A stretch of DNA of 64,000 nucleotides from Planococcus lenghuensis (GCF_001999905.1 NZ_CP019640.1:2026001-2090000), one strand, 5' to 3'; counted from the first letter of the stretch, positions 52,337 through 62,320 are shown. Program-made: numbers and translations. Notes: generated from the sequence alone by a model not told the origin.

Positions 52337-53194
52337 CTATTTTAGCCATGTTGTCGTCAGATCCTTCACGAGCTGCCGTTCACTTTCATCATCCAGTTTC
52401 TCGGCAATTGCATAATTGACGGCCCGCTCAGCTCCAATGTGCACGGCAAGCGCTGTGGCATCAAGGAGGCTCCGGACCGAAGCCGCTTCATCTGAAAGTA
52501 ATCCGTTTTCAACTTGCTTCATGAGGTCGCCGGCCAAGTTAAACATGAAGGTTTTCAGGCTGCCCGGCGCTTCTGGGAATTCCCGGTCCCACAGCTTCCG
52601 CAGCTCCTCTCCGTTCAAGTATGGAACCGGCACAGCAACGAACCGGTTCTTGAGCGCTTCATTCATTGGCGATGTGCCGATATAGCCTTCATTGATCGCT
52701 GCAATGACACCGAAATCCGGGTGGGCTTTGATGACTTCACCGGTGAATGGATTCGTCATCATCCTGCGGTAGTCCAGCACCCCGTGCAGAATCGGCAAGG
52801 TTTCCGCGCGCGCCATGTTGATCTCGTCAATGTATAAAAGATGACCTTCCTTCATCGCCTTCACAACAGGGCCTTCTACAAAGTCAATGACACTGGCACC
52901 ATTTTCCTGGATCAACGTCTTGAAGCCGAGCAGTGATTCCGCATCCAAATCCACAGATGAGTTGATGCTCTGCATCGGCTGATTGAACGCATGCGACACG
53001 GATTCTGCAAGCTTTGTCTTCCCCGCCCCTGTCGGTCCTTTTAGCAGTACCGGCTGGCGGAGCGCCACCGCTGTCAGGACATCGGTCCATAGCCGGTCAT
53101 CGGGCGCGATATAGCCGCCTGTGCCGATCAGTGAGGAGAACTTGTCATGGTCCCGCTGCTGGCGCTTTTCAATTTCCTGCTGAATCAAATCCAT
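52337..53194 (-). CDS. yojN: MoxR-type AAA+ ATPase (YojN-like)
   Basis: A 285-residue AAA+ ATPase: Walker A GPTGAGKT (about residue 53), Walker B LLYIDEIN, sensor 1 IAAINE and an arginine-finger region EALKNRF. It belongs to the MoxR/CbbQ/NorQ group, which works with VWA proteins. The VWA gene follows after 15 bases, so they form a two-gene operon. Confidence 0.9.
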   Translation of the reverse strand: MDLIQQEIEKRQQRDHDKFSSLIGTGGYIAPDDRLWTDVLTAVALRQPVLLKGPTGAGKTKLAESVSHAFNQPMQSINSSVDLDAESLLGFKTLIQENGASVIDFVEGPVVKAMKEGHLLYIDEINMARAETLPILHGVLDYRRMMTNPFTGEVIKAHPDFGVIAAINEGYIGTSPMNEALKNRFVAVPVPYLNGEELRKLWDREFPEAPGSLKTFMFNLAGDLMKQVENGLLSDEAASVRSLLDATALAVHIGAERAVNYAIAEKLDDESERQLVKDLTTTWLK

Positions 53195-53260
53195 TTCCGA
53201 TCCCTCTTCCTCTAATTTGCTGCAATGAAAAAACCGATGAGTGCGTCATCGGCTTGGTGA

Positions 53261-53458
53261 TTATTCAAAATACGTCTTATAAAATCCGCCGACTTTCCCG
53301 GTATTGTCCACGACAAACAGGAACTCCTCGGTTTCGTTCTTCACTTCGTATGTCTTCCCGGTGGTCAGCACGTTGGAAACAAGAAATTTACTTGCCTCCG
53401 TATGTGTGCACGTCACTTCACGAAGCGTCGGCTTTTCCAGCCAGTCCACATGATTCAA
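53261..53458 (-). CDS. Small DUF6501-like protein
   Basis: A 65-residue protein ending GKTYEVKNETEEFLFVVDNT then GKVGGFYKTYFE, the hallmark of a small Bacillales family (DUF6501-like). The start is uncertain: a TTG at 53458 has AAAGGATGAGG at a good distance, whereas the ATG at 53467 overlaps that site. Cytoplasmic, beta-rich; function unknown. Confidence 0.72.
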   Translation of the reverse strand: MNHVDWLEKPTLREVTCTHTEASKFLVSNVLTTGKTYEVKNETEEFLFVVDNTGKVGGFYKTYFE

Positions 53459-53510
53459 TGCCCTCATCCTTTCTGTCCTCTTATAAGTATACGTAAATTA
53501 ATGTCTCTTT

Positions 53511-54101
53511 TCAACGGGACAGGCATCGCTGTCTAACCATATACACCCCGATTCCTCCCAACAGAACAGTGATCGATGCAATGACCAAGTAGCGCTGCAG
53601 TTCCGACAGAACCTCTTCATAAATTGCAGGAAACGCACGGCCCAGCTGGAAATAAATCAGCGACCAGACGAAGCTCGCTGATCCTGCATACAGAATATAC
53701 CGGGGTAGCGGATAGCGGTTCGCTCCCGTCACATACGGCATGACCATCCGGAAACCCGGCAAAAAGAAACTGAAAGAAATCGCATAGCCTCCGTACCGAT
53801 CGAACGCCTGCCGAAAACGCAGCACATTATTTTGCAGCCTCGATTGTTCGAAACGTTCCAGAATCCGGACCGCCAGCACTCTGCCGATGAAATAGGTGAA
53901 CAGATTGCTTGAAAGCAGGCCAGCGTATGCACAGAGAAACGCAAGCGGCGCATAGAATGAGCCCGTTTCCGTAACGACACCGGACAGGATTGCGGCGGTT
54001 TCGCCCGGCAGCGGAATCCCGAGCAGCATCACCCAATTAAAAAGGAACATGGCAACATACCCGTAATCCTGCATCAAATCGATGAAGAGCGTAATATCCA
54101 T
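53511..54101 (-). CDS. DedA-family membrane protein
   Basis: A 196-residue integral membrane protein with the DedA/VTT signature GIPLPGETAAILSG at a re-entrant loop, and FFLPGFRMVMPYVTG with the conserved Pro-Gly-Arg. Members flip undecaprenyl phosphate or phosphatidylethanolamine, supporting envelope synthesis and pH homeostasis. Length is normal (about 200). Confidence 0.9.
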   Translation of the reverse strand: MDITLFIDLMQDYGYVAMFLFNWVMLLGIPLPGETAAILSGVVTETGSFYAPLAFLCAYAGLLSSNLFTYFIGRVLAVRILERFEQSRLQNNVLRFRQAFDRYGGYAISFSFFLPGFRMVMPYVTGANRYPLPRYILYAGSASFVWSLIYFQLGRAFPAIYEEVLSELQRYLVIASITVLLGGIGVYMVRQRCLSR

Positions 54102-54295
54102 GCGCGGCGCCCGCTTTCCGGAGTTTTTCTTATCATGCCAAAGATTCTTGCTGCGTGCAATCTTTTATTACCGGGATAGACTGATCCAGTTTCTTTTTTC
54201 TGAAGAAAAAGAATATCGCCATGCCGGCCTCACTGCAGGCATAGCAGTTTCACTCCTCCGCTATCTGCAGCAACTTTCTCAGAATTAACCTTGGC

Positions 54296-54346
54296 GAATA
54301 GACCCCTCCGTTTCGTCGAATAGACATCTGACTTTGGCGAATAAAC
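54296..54346. repeat. 21-bp-period tandem repeat, locus 2
   Basis: CGAATAGAC or CGAATAAAC starts at 54296, 54317 and 54338, exactly 21 apart. The unit resembles that of locus 1 (46816-46944). Confidence 0.7.
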
Positions 54347-54357
54347 TCCTGAATCCC

Positions 54358-54391
54358 ACAAAAAAAAGCGCCTGATCGCTCAGGCGCTTTT
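54358..54391 (-). terminator. Terminator of odhAB
   Basis: AAAAGCGCCTGA and TCAGGCGCTTTT pair perfectly with a four-base loop, and a run of seven or more T residues follows on the minus strand. Confidence 0.93.
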
Positions 54392-54406
54392 GCTGTCGTT
54401 CAATTA

Positions 54407-55675
54407 TTAAGATTCAAGCAGGAGATCTTCCGGATTTTCGATCAGGTCCTTGATCATTTTCAGGAAGCCGACTGAATCTTTGCCATCAATAATGCGGTGG
54501 TCATACGAAAGCGCGACATACATCATCGGACGGATTTCCATCGTTTCTTTGTCGATTGCGATTGGACGGTGCTGAATTGTATGCATGCCAAGAATAGCGG
54601 CCTGTGAACCGTTTAGAATCGGCGTTGACATCAGGGATCCGAAGACACCGCCGTTCGTGATTGTGAATGATCCGCCTGTCATGTCGGAAAGCTGCAGTTT
54701 TTTGTCGCGCGCTTTCTTCGCAAGCTCACCGATTTCACGCTCGATTTCCGCAAAGTTTTTGCGGTCCGTATCGCGGACGATCGGCACAACGAGGCCTTCC
54801 TCAGTGGATACCGCAATGCCGATATCGTAGAACTGCTTGAGCAGCAAATCGGTACCGTCGATTTCAGCATTGACATACGGATATTTTTTCAGTGCTGCTG
54901 TTACTGCTTTCGTGAAGAAGGACATGAAGCCAAGTTTCACGTCGTTCTTTTCCAGGAACTCGTCTTTTTTACGGCTGCGGAGCGCCATCATATTCGTCAT
55001 GTCGATTTCATTGAACGTTGTCAGCATCGCTGTGTTCTGGCGCACTTCAAGCAGGCGGTTCGCGATGGTCTGACGGCGGCGGCTCATTTTTTCACGGACA
55101 ACCCGATCATCCTGTGCCTGCGGCTGAGCCGCTTTTGGCGCTTCCTGTTTCGTTGCTGGAGCTGCCGGTTTGTTTGAATGCCCTTCAACATCCTGCACAC
55201 GCACGCGGCCGAGTGGATCCACTGTCTGGATTGCCGACAGATCGATGCCTTTCTCACGGGCCAGTTTGCGGGCTGCCGGACTTGCGATCACACGCTCATC
55301 GGGTGAAGCAGGTTCTGAAGATGAAGGCTGTTCGCCAGTTGTTTCAGCTACGGTCTTGTCTTCTGCCGGCTGCGCTTTTGCGCCTGCATCTTCCTGTTTC
55401 GGCTCTTCCTGTTTTGGAGCAGGCGCTGCTCCTTCGCCGCTGCCTTCCCCGACTACTGCGATGACTTGGCCGACTTCAACGGTGTCGCCTTCTTCGGCCA
55501 GCAGTTCCTGGATGATGCCTGCTTCTTCTGAAATTACTTCAACGTTAACTTTATCAGTTTCCAATTCAACGATGAATTCCCCTTTTTCCACTGAATCCCC
55601 CGGCTGTTTCAGCCATTGGGCTATTGTACCTTCTGTAATTGATTCGGCCAATTCTGGCACTTTAATTTCCGCCAC
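54407..55675 (-). CDS. odhB: 2-oxoglutarate dehydrogenase E2 (dihydrolipoyl succinyltransferase)
   Basis: A 422-residue E2 subunit of the 2-oxoglutarate dehydrogenase complex. The lipoyl domain has its lipoylated Lys in [11 protein letters not shown] (about residue 43). A flexible Pro/Ala/Glu linker, a peripheral-subunit-binding domain ([18 protein letters not shown]), and a catalytic core ending [11 protein letters not shown] with His and Asp follow. It lies 21 bases after odhA and shares a terminator at 54358. Confidence 0.95.
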   Translation of the reverse strand: MAEIKVPELAESITEGTIAQWLKQPGDSVEKGEFIVELETDKVNVEVISEEAGIIQELLAEEGDTVEVGQVIAVVGEGSGEGAAPAPKQEEPKQEDAGAKAQPAEDKTVAETTGEQPSSSEPASPDERVIASPAARKLAREKGIDLSAIQTVDPLGRVRVQDVEGHSNKPAAPATKQEAPKAAQPQAQDDRVVREKMSRRRQTIANRLLEVRQNTAMLTTFNEIDMTNMMALRSRKKDEFLEKNDVKLGFMSFFTKAVTAALKKYPYVNAEIDGTDLLLKQFYDIGIAVSTEEGLVVPIVRDTDRKNFAEIEREIGELAKKARDKKLQLSDMTGGSFTITNGGVFGSLMSTPILNGSQAAILGMHTIQHRPIAIDKETMEIRPMMYVALSYDHRIIDGKDSVGFLKMIKDLIENPEDLLLES

Positions 55676-55696
55676 AGCTAATTCCTCCTTTAAATC

Positions 55697-58501
55697 TTAC
55701 TTCTTGATACCGAGTGCTGAATCCAGGATGCGGCTTTGCTCCACTTTATGGGCTTCGCCGTCTCCTTCAGCAGGACTTGAGCGTTTTACCCGTCCATGGT
55801 AGGATACTTTCTTTTTGCCGGCCAGTTCACGCAGATAGGATTCGGCAAATGTCCACGATCCCATGTTCCGCGGCTCTTCCTGTACCCACGCCAATTCCTT
55901 GATCTTTGGATACCGGTCGATGATCGCTTTCACTTTTTCAACCGGGAATGGATACAGCTGCTCAATATGGACGATATGCACTTTTTCGAAGCCTGCTCCA
56001 TCCTTCACACGTTCTACCAGATCAATCGCCATCTTACCGCTGGCAAACAGAAGACGTTCCACTTTATCGGCATCCTGTCCGGTTGCCGGGTTTTCAAGTA
56101 TCGTCTCGAATTTACCTTCAGCCAGCTGTTCCGGGGCTGCACCGACGAGCGGGTGCCGCAGGAGCGATTTTGGCGTCACAATGAGCAGCGGGCGCATCGC
56201 TTCTTCTCCGAGCATTCTGGCTTGACGGCGCAGAATATGGAAATAATTGGCGGCACTCGACAGATTGGCGACCGTCCAGTTATTTTCAGCAGCAAGCTGG
56301 AGATAGCGTTCCAGGCGGGCGCTCGAATGCTCAGGCCCCTGCCCTTCATACGCGTGCGGCAGAAGCATGACCAGTCCGGATTTCTGTCCCCATTTAGCGC
56401 GGGCGGATGAAATGAAATTATCGAACATCACTTGCGCCATATTGGCAAAATCGCCGTACTGAGCTTCCCAGATGACGAGGGCTTTTTGGTTTTCTACATT
56501 ATAGCCATATTCATAGCCAAGAATCGCCGTTTCTGTCAGCGGTGTATTGTAGATGGAAAAAGACGCTTCAGACCCTGAGATATGATGGAGCGGGATCAAC
56601 TCTTCTCCTGAATTTTCATCATGCAGGACGATATGGCGGTGTGCGAATGTTCCCCGCTGCACATCCTGCCCTGACATGCGGATCGGATTCCCGTCCTGCA
56701 GAATAGTGCCGAATGCGAGGGTTTCCGCATGAGCCCAATCCACTTTTCCTTTGCCGTTGAACGGCTCTTCCCGCCGTTTAAGAATCCGGGCAAGCTTTTT
56801 GAACGGTGCGAAATCGGATGGCCAGCTGAGCAGTTCTTCGTTCAGCTGCCGGAGTCTTTCTTCCCCGACACCGGTGTCGAGTTCCGGATATCCATCCAGT
56901 ACAGCTTCCGGGATTTCCCCTTCTACTGCCGCTTCCTGCTTCACTTCTTTCACACGGTCGTAGGCTTCCTGCATTTCCTTCAGGACCGACTGATCGATTG
57001 ACTGGACGTCATCAGCAGTAAGCACGCCGCTTTCTGAAAGAACACGGCCATACACTTCCCGCACGGTCGGGTGTTCATGCACTTTGTGGTACATCAGCGG
57101 ATTCGTCACGAGCGGTTCATCCATCTCGTTATGGCCATAACGGCGGTAGCCGATCAAGTCAATAAGAATGTCCTTGTTGAACTGAGCCCGGTATTCAACT
57201 GCGAAGCGGGCTACAGCAAGCACGGCTTCCGGATCATCAGCATTCACATGAACAACCGGTGTTTCATAGCCTTTTGCAGGATCTGACGCGTAGCGGGTCG
57301 TCCGTGAATCATAGGCTTCCGTCGTAAAGCCGATGGTGTTATTTGCGATAATGTGGACAGAACCGCCTGTCTTGTAGCCATCGACCCCGCTGTAGTTCAT
57401 CGTCTCTGTAACAATGCCCTGTCCAGGGAATGCTGCATCCCCGTGGACGAGAATCGCAAAAGCCTTCTTCGCATCCACTTGCGGTTTGCCGGGACGCGAT
57501 GTATCTTCCTGAGCGGCTCTTGTTTTACCGGTGACGACCGGACTGACGACTTCCAGATGGGACGGATTATAAGCCATTTTGATCTTGGTGCCTTGCGGCG
57601 ACTGATAGGCAGCGCCCATATGGTATTTCACATCGCCAAACCAGCCTTTTGACAAGGATAATGAACCGTCTTCCGGCATGAAGGAATCATTCGGCACATG
57701 GGCAAAATCCGCAAACATCATCTCATACGGCTTATGCAAAATATGCGTAAGCACATTTAAGCGACCGCGATGTGCCATCCCGATCATGATGTTTTCCGTC
57801 TGCTGCTCATTCGACTGACGAATAAGTTCATCCATCAGGACAACCAAAGTATCCAGCCCTTCAATAGAGAAACGCTTCTGGCCGACGAATGTGCGGTGTA
57901 TGAATTTTTCAAATCCTTCTACATGGGTGATGCGCTCAAGGAGCGCCTTTTTATCTTCTGCAGAAAGGGAAGGTTTCAAAGCGCCGGACTCGATTTTCGA
58001 CTGAATCCAGCCGCGTTCATCCTGATTTGCGACTTGCGAAAATTCATAAGCGATTGTCCCGGTATAAAGCGATTTGAGGTAGTTGATCGCTTCCAGACCG
58101 TCCGATGCGTTTCCTGCCTGATCCCCCAGGAGGAGTGCTGCCGGAATTTCCCGCAAATCCTGTTCAGAGAGGCCGTAAGAGGAAAGTTCCAAACGTGAAG
58201 TATCCCGTTCATGGTCATTCAAAGGATACAGATCTGCCGCAAGGTGACCATAGGTGCGGATCGCTTCTGCTAGCCGGACTGCAGCCAGCACTTTCTGCGT
58301 ATTGCCTTGCGGCGCTTCTGCCTGCTGCTGGCTGGTTCCCGGCTGCACAGGTGCTCCGTAGAGACGGAAAAGTTCTGCAAGTTCTGGTTCAACGGAATCC
58401 GGAGATTCCTGGTATAACTCGTACTGCTCCATAATGTAGCCGGCGTTCACTCCGGATATGGAACGCCATGGAGATTCGGTACCGGAATAACTGTTAGACA
58501 T
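55697..58501 (-). CDS. odhA: 2-oxoglutarate dehydrogenase E1 component
   Basis: A 934-residue thiamine-diphosphate enzyme that decarboxylates 2-oxoglutarate in the TCA cycle and passes the succinyl group to OdhB. The ThDP-binding core includes MIGMAHRGRLNVL, HGDAAFPGQGIV (the GDG-type motif), and the segment EAQYGDFANMAQVMFDNFIS. Length equals Bacillus OdhA (about 940). GGAGGG precedes the ATG. Downstream odhB completes the operon; E3 is encoded elsewhere. Confidence 0.96.
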   Translation of the reverse strand: MSNSYSGTESPWRSISGVNAGYIMEQYELYQESPDSVEPELAELFRLYGAPVQPGTSQQQAEAPQGNTQKVLAAVRLAEAIRTYGHLAADLYPLNDHERDTSRLELSSYGLSEQDLREIPAALLLGDQAGNASDGLEAINYLKSLYTGTIAYEFSQVANQDERGWIQSKIESGALKPSLSAEDKKALLERITHVEGFEKFIHRTFVGQKRFSIEGLDTLVVLMDELIRQSNEQQTENIMIGMAHRGRLNVLTHILHKPYEMMFADFAHVPNDSFMPEDGSLSLSKGWFGDVKYHMGAAYQSPQGTKIKMAYNPSHLEVVSPVVTGKTRAAQEDTSRPGKPQVDAKKAFAILVHGDAAFPGQGIVTETMNYSGVDGYKTGGSVHIIANNTIGFTTEAYDSRTTRYASDPAKGYETPVVHVNADDPEAVLAVARFAVEYRAQFNKDILIDLIGYRRYGHNEMDEPLVTNPLMYHKVHEHPTVREVYGRVLSESGVLTADDVQSIDQSVLKEMQEAYDRVKEVKQEAAVEGEIPEAVLDGYPELDTGVGEERLRQLNEELLSWPSDFAPFKKLARILKRREEPFNGKGKVDWAHAETLAFGTILQDGNPIRMSGQDVQRGTFAHRHIVLHDENSGEELIPLHHISGSEASFSIYNTPLTETAILGYEYGYNVENQKALVIWEAQYGDFANMAQVMFDNFISSARAKWGQKSGLVMLLPHAYEGQGPEHSSARLERYLQLAAENNWTVANLSSAANYFHILRRQARMLGEEAMRPLLIVTPKSLLRHPLVGAAPEQLAEGKFETILENPATGQDADKVERLLFASGKMAIDLVERVKDGAGFEKVHIVHIEQLYPFPVEKVKAIIDRYPKIKELAWVQEEPRNMGSWTFAESYLRELAGKKKVSYHGRVKRSSPAEGDGEAHKVEQSRILDSALGIKK

Positions 58502-58682
58502 AACAAACCCTCCAACTTATTTGCGCGATGGCATTCACTGTGCTGTTTCATACCCATCCAATTTTATCATGCTCACTCCAGGACTTAAAGCCGCAGACGG
58601 GCAGTCACTGAATGATTAATTTTTCCATATCAATCTTACTACTAATCAGAGAAAAAACAATGCTTTTCCAGTAAATTATGAC

Positions 58683-60353
58683 TTAATGGCCGGGCAAACC
58701 GGTATTATGCAGATCGGAATACATGACCAGCCGGTTTTTTCCTTGTTTTTTGGCTTCCAGCAATGCCGCATCCCCGCTGCGGAACAGTTCTTCTAACGTG
58801 CTTCCGTCATTCGGATAAAAGGCGGCACCAATCGATGCGCTGGGCGAAAATGACTGCTCAGCGATCCGCCAGCCGCGCGACAGATTCTCTCTGATACGCC
58901 GGCTGATTTCCGCCAAGTTCTCTGCCGCTTCCGCCGGACTGACATCCGCCAGCAGAATCAGAAACTCATCCCCGCCGATCCGGCCGACCAGGTCCTTTTT
59001 GCGGATACTGCGCTTCAATGCCTGGCCAAACTCAAAAATAAAGTCATCGCCTGTCTCGTGGCCGAATAAATCATTCACTTCCTTGAAGTTATCCCCATCG
59101 ATATAGAGGACGCCAATCCAGCTGCCGGACTGATCCGCCTGCTGCTTCAGGGCGGGGAAGGTCTTCGAGAGAAACCGGCGGTTCGGCAGCCGGGTGAGGC
59201 TGTCCGTGTAGGCCAGGCGTTTCAGTCTGGACTCCGCCAATTTCTTATCGGTAATATCAAAACGGATGGACAGAACTTGCTGCGTCCGTCCATGCGCATC
59301 CGTCAGCGGTATGATCGTCGTATCGGTCCAAAAAGTGCCGCCCGCTTTCGTTTGCTGCTTGATCTGCCCGCGCCAGATTTCCCCTGTTCTGATTGACGCC
59401 GCAATGGCTGCCACTTCTGTCTCAGGCAGAAAACGCTTATCCGTTTCCGCTATGCTGGTGCCTATCAGCTCGTTTGCTGTGAATCCGGTCAGGCTGACGT
59501 AATTGTCATTGACATACATCAACTTGCCCGCCGGACTTGAAATGGCAACAAGAGCAGAGTAATTCAGCGCTTTTTTATAACTCTCCAGAATATTTTCAGT
59601 CTGCTTCAAATCCTCTTTGAGTTGAAACTTCTCCGTAAACTCGGTCAAAGCGATAAAGTAAGCACGGACACCTTTCTGTTCGCGCACTGGCGAGCAACTG
59701 GCCAGGAAATTGGCGGTCATGCCATCCGCTTTTTGCCAGCGGATCGGCACTGAAGTGCTTTCACCGCCCTCCTGCACCTCGTTCAGCGTTTTGCGGATAA
59801 ATTCAGCATCGCTCGCTGTAATACCGGGAAGTGACACGAGCGGTTTACGGTCATATGCTTCTTTTTCAATGCCGAACATCTTTTCAAAGCTGCTGCTCAT
59901 TGTATAAATCGTTTCATCTTGCCAGACAATGATGACTGGATCGACAGAATGCCGGATCAGTGCATGAAATAAGAGCTGATCCTCTTCGGTCTCTCTCTGA
60001 GCCGTAATATCCCGCGTTACAACCAGCACAAATTCACCTGACTGGCTTTTAATCGGCGTGACGGCTGTTTCATCGCTTCTTCTGTCTGCCATGGTTTCAC
60101 TGCATGTCCGGAAAACGGAAATGGATTCAGTCATCAATGCTTTATTGCAATGATAACGGAGCTCTTCCGTCATCCGGCAAGAACCGGCTGTATTGACCGC
60201 TGATCCTGGGCTGATACCGCCGAGCGACTGGTAAGCAGCCGGATTCAGATAGCGGTATGTATACGTATCGCCTTCACGTTCCAGATAAACAACCAAATCG
60301 CTTGTTTTATCATATAAAAGCGCAAGCTGCCGCTCTGAAAAAGGACCTCTCAT
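58683..60353 (-). CDS. PAS-PAS-PAS-GGDEF diguanylate cyclase
   Basis: A 556-residue soluble signalling protein from MRGPFSERQL (60353). Three PAS-like domains (roughly residues 8-100, 120-235 and 250-370; the last with WRGQIKQQTKAGGTFWTD PAC-type text) precede a GGDEF domain (380-545) with LAYTDSLTRLPNRR and an intact GGDEF. RKKD five residues before it is a classical RxxD inhibitory site. It should make c-di-GMP in response to an intracellular ligand or redox cue. There is no EAL domain and no membrane segment. Confidence 0.9.
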   Translation of the reverse strand: MRGPFSERQLALLYDKTSDLVVYLEREGDTYTYRYLNPAAYQSLGGISPGSAVNTAGSCRMTEELRYHCNKALMTESISVFRTCSETMADRRSDETAVTPIKSQSGEFVLVVTRDITAQRETEEDQLLFHALIRHSVDPVIIVWQDETIYTMSSSFEKMFGIEKEAYDRKPLVSLPGITASDAEFIRKTLNEVQEGGESTSVPIRWQKADGMTANFLASCSPVREQKGVRAYFIALTEFTEKFQLKEDLKQTENILESYKKALNYSALVAISSPAGKLMYVNDNYVSLTGFTANELIGTSIAETDKRFLPETEVAAIAASIRTGEIWRGQIKQQTKAGGTFWTDTTIIPLTDAHGRTQQVLSIRFDITDKKLAESRLKRLAYTDSLTRLPNRRFLSKTFPALKQQADQSGSWIGVLYIDGDNFKEVNDLFGHETGDDFIFEFGQALKRSIRKKDLVGRIGGDEFLILLADVSPAEAAENLAEISRRIRENLSRGWRIAEQSFSPSASIGAAFYPNDGSTLEELFRSGDAALLEAKKQGKNRLVMYSDLHNTGLPGH

Positions 60354-60482
60354 AACGTTCACTCTTTCTTCTTGTGCTGCTGAACCGCTGTCACATTCCC
60401 TTATTTCTATTCCCTGTGAAAGGAGAGACAAACACCGCGACAGCGCTCTTTTCATTGTACCCCACTACCGAGAAAAAAATCT

Positions 60483-60601
60483 TTGCATTTCTAAAAAAAA
60501 TCCGTATAGTAATAGAGCAGATAATTTCATATGGGAAGGCAAATGGTGCGCCACCAGCTTTACTGGTCCTAGTGGGTTCGATTCCCACCCCGGAATTTTT
60601 T
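60483..60601 (+). ncRNA. Candidate small RNA with tRNA-like T arm
   Basis: A promoter-like TTGCAT-N16-TATAGT (60483-60510) is followed by ACCAG-CTTTA-CTGGT, then GTGGG-TTCGATT-CCCAC (60572-60588), which exactly fits a tRNA T arm. The end ATTCC-N6-GGAAT with a T run (to 60601) is a short terminator. A normal acceptor partner and D arm are missing, so it is not a working tRNA: it could be a small RNA, a tRNA pseudogene, or an attachment-site relic. The rest of the 310-base gap is empty. Confidence 0.45.
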
Positions 60602-60664
60602 ATGCACTTCTAAATGAAAAATTTCGAGGACAGTTTTTTGCTGTCCGGTCCAGGAGGCACCGTT

Positions 60665-61213
60665 ATGTTAAAAAAACGTGACTTGCATGAAAGCGGTCAG
60701 TTATTTGAGCTGCTGTCACACCCCGCTGTATTCCCATATGTCCGCCAGAAAGCACAATCGGCAGAAGAATATAAATTCGTCACCAAACAGGCAATCGAAG
60801 CCGAAGATCGCGGTGAGCTCATTTCCCGGACAATCCTGGATGATTACGGCCAGCCGATCGGCACTATCAATCTATTTGATATAGAAGATGGAGCCGGCTT
60901 TCTCGGCACATGGATCGGTCAACCTTTCCAGGGTCTCGGGTACAATCAGAAAGCCAAGCAGCAATTTCTGGATGAATTGTTTTTTGTCCATGGCATCCAG
61001 AATGTGTTCCTGCGTATCCGGAAAGTAAATGCGAAATCCCTCAGAGCCGCTTCAAAGCTTCCGTATGTCATCGACGCGGCAAGCACTCACCCGCAGCTTC
61101 TGAAGGAACTCAATAAAGAGGAAGATATTTATGCGCTGTTCCAAATCCCGCGGGACTTGTACTATTTGACACAAGCCCAGCAGCCGCAGGAAACAGACGA
61201 GCAGGCAATATGA
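60665..61213 (+). CDS. GNAT-family N-acetyltransferase
   Basis: A 182-residue acetyltransferase (RimJ/RimL-like) starting at MLKKRDLHES (60665; AGGAGG seven bases upstream). The acetyl-CoA-binding turn is recognisable in GTWIGQPFQGLGYNQKAK, followed by the helix and VFLRIRKVNAKSLRAASKL. Substrate unknown. A GGACAG/CTGTCC hairpin lies just before the ribosome site. It converges with murG through a shared terminator; a GNAT-murG pair near odhAB is also seen in staphylococci. Confidence 0.85.
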   Translation: MLKKRDLHESGQLFELLSHPAVFPYVRQKAQSAEEYKFVTKQAIEAEDRGELISRTILDDYGQPIGTINLFDIEDGAGFLGTWIGQPFQGLGYNQKAKQQFLDELFFVHGIQNVFLRIRKVNAKSLRAASKLPYVIDAASTHPQLLKELNKEEDIYALFQIPRDLYYLTQAQQPQETDEQAI

Positions 61214-61247
61214 AAAAGGTGACGGAAGAAATCTCCGTCACCTTTTT
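61213..61247. terminator. Bidirectional terminator between GNAT gene and murG
   Basis: AAAAAGGTGACGGA and TCCGTCACCTTTTT pair perfectly, and T runs are present on both strands. Confidence 0.93.
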
Positions 61248-62320
61248 TTTATGTGGCCGGCGATGAGTGCCGCCATTTCCGCTGCTGTTTTCGGGGAAGG
61301 GGCGGCTTCCATATTCCGGACGAACGTCTCTCTTTCTGAAACCAGGGCCACAAGTTCCTCTGATAATCGATCTGCAGTCAATTCCTCTTCTTCCAACACA
61401 CGGGCGAATCCTTGTTTGCGGAACAATTCCGCATTCAGAAGCTGGTCACCGCGGCTCCGTTCTTTTGACAGGGGAATGAGCAGCATCGGCTTCTCCAGCG
61501 CCAGAAATTCGAAAATTGAATTCGAGCCGGCACGCGACACAATGTAATCCGCGTAGTGCAGCAGATCCGGCAATTCCGTCGTTACGTAATCAAATTGCCG
61601 ATAGCCGGCAACATCCGCCAGCGCCGGATCGGTATTTCCCTTTCCGCACAAATGGATGATGTTAAACCGGGCAGTCAGCGCCTCGAGCTGGCTGCGGATG
61701 GCCTGATTAATGAGCGCCGATCCCTGGCTGCCCCCCATGATCAGCAGGACCGGCAATTCCCGGTTGAACCCGCACAATTCTTTACCGGACGTCGCTGATC
61801 CGGTCAGTAATTCATCCCGGATGACCGCTCCGGAAGCCGTCGCTTTTTCAGCCGGCACATGGGCCAGCGTTTCATTGAACACCGTATAAATGTGGTCGGC
61901 GAAAGGCATTGCGATTTTATTCGCCAGTCCCGGTGTCACATCCGATTCGTGGATAATCACCGGAATCTTCATCATGCGTCCTGCCATGACAACCGGCACG
62001 GAAACAAAACCGCCTTTTGAAAAAATCGCTGCGGGTTTTGTCCGCCGGAGGATGCCGAGCGATTGAACCAGCCCGCCGCCTACCCGAAATGGGTCCGTGA
62101 AGTTTTTCCGGGAAAAATAGCGGCGGATTTTGCCGCTCGATATGGCATGATAAGCCGTATTAGGAAACGCTTCGCCGATAATCTCCTGTTCGATTCCGCC
62201 TTTGGATCCGATGTATTCAATATGGAAACCGAGCTTTTGCAGCTCGGGCAATACCGCCTGATTCAAAGACACATGGCCGGCAGTTCCGCCGCCAGTCAGT
62301 ATAATTGTTTGTTCTGTCAT
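61238..62320 (-). CDS. murG: UDP-GlcNAc:lipid I N-acetylglucosaminyltransferase
   Basis: A 360-residue GT-B glycosyltransferase that adds GlcNAc to lipid I at the inner membrane face, making lipid II. The N-terminal glycine loop TGGGTAGHVSLN, the HESDVTPGLANK segment, GGSQGSALIN, and SRAGSNSIFEFL (UDP-GlcNAc site) are all present. The ATG at 62320 is preceded by a modest GAGAGTGG site. It lies outside any visible division/wall cluster, as in staphylococci. If another murG exists in the genome this would be a paralogue. Confidence 0.9.
   Translation of the reverse strand: MTEQTIILTGGGTAGHVSLNQAVLPELQKLGFHIEYIGSKGGIEQEIIGEAFPNTAYHAISSGKIRRYFSRKNFTDPFRVGGGLVQSLGILRRTKPAAIFSKGGFVSVPVVMAGRMMKIPVIIHESDVTPGLANKIAMPFADHIYTVFNETLAHVPAEKATASGAVIRDELLTGSATSGKELCGFNRELPVLLIMGGSQGSALINQAIRSQLEALTARFNIIHLCGKGNTDPALADVAGYRQFDYVTTELPDLLHYADYIVSRAGSNSIFEFLALEKPMLLIPLSKERSRGDQLLNAELFRKQGFARVLEEEELTADRLSEELVALVSERETFVRNMEAAPSPKTAAEMAALIAGHIKKR

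Noticed and set aside
55170..55802. Long plus-strand ORF opposite odhB
   Set aside because: It mirrors the Ala/Pro/Glu linker codons of odhB and has no ribosome site or recognisable domain.
60541..60600. Functional tRNA gene
   Set aside because: Only a T arm and one further hairpin fit; the acceptor stem, D arm and a proper anticodon loop are absent.
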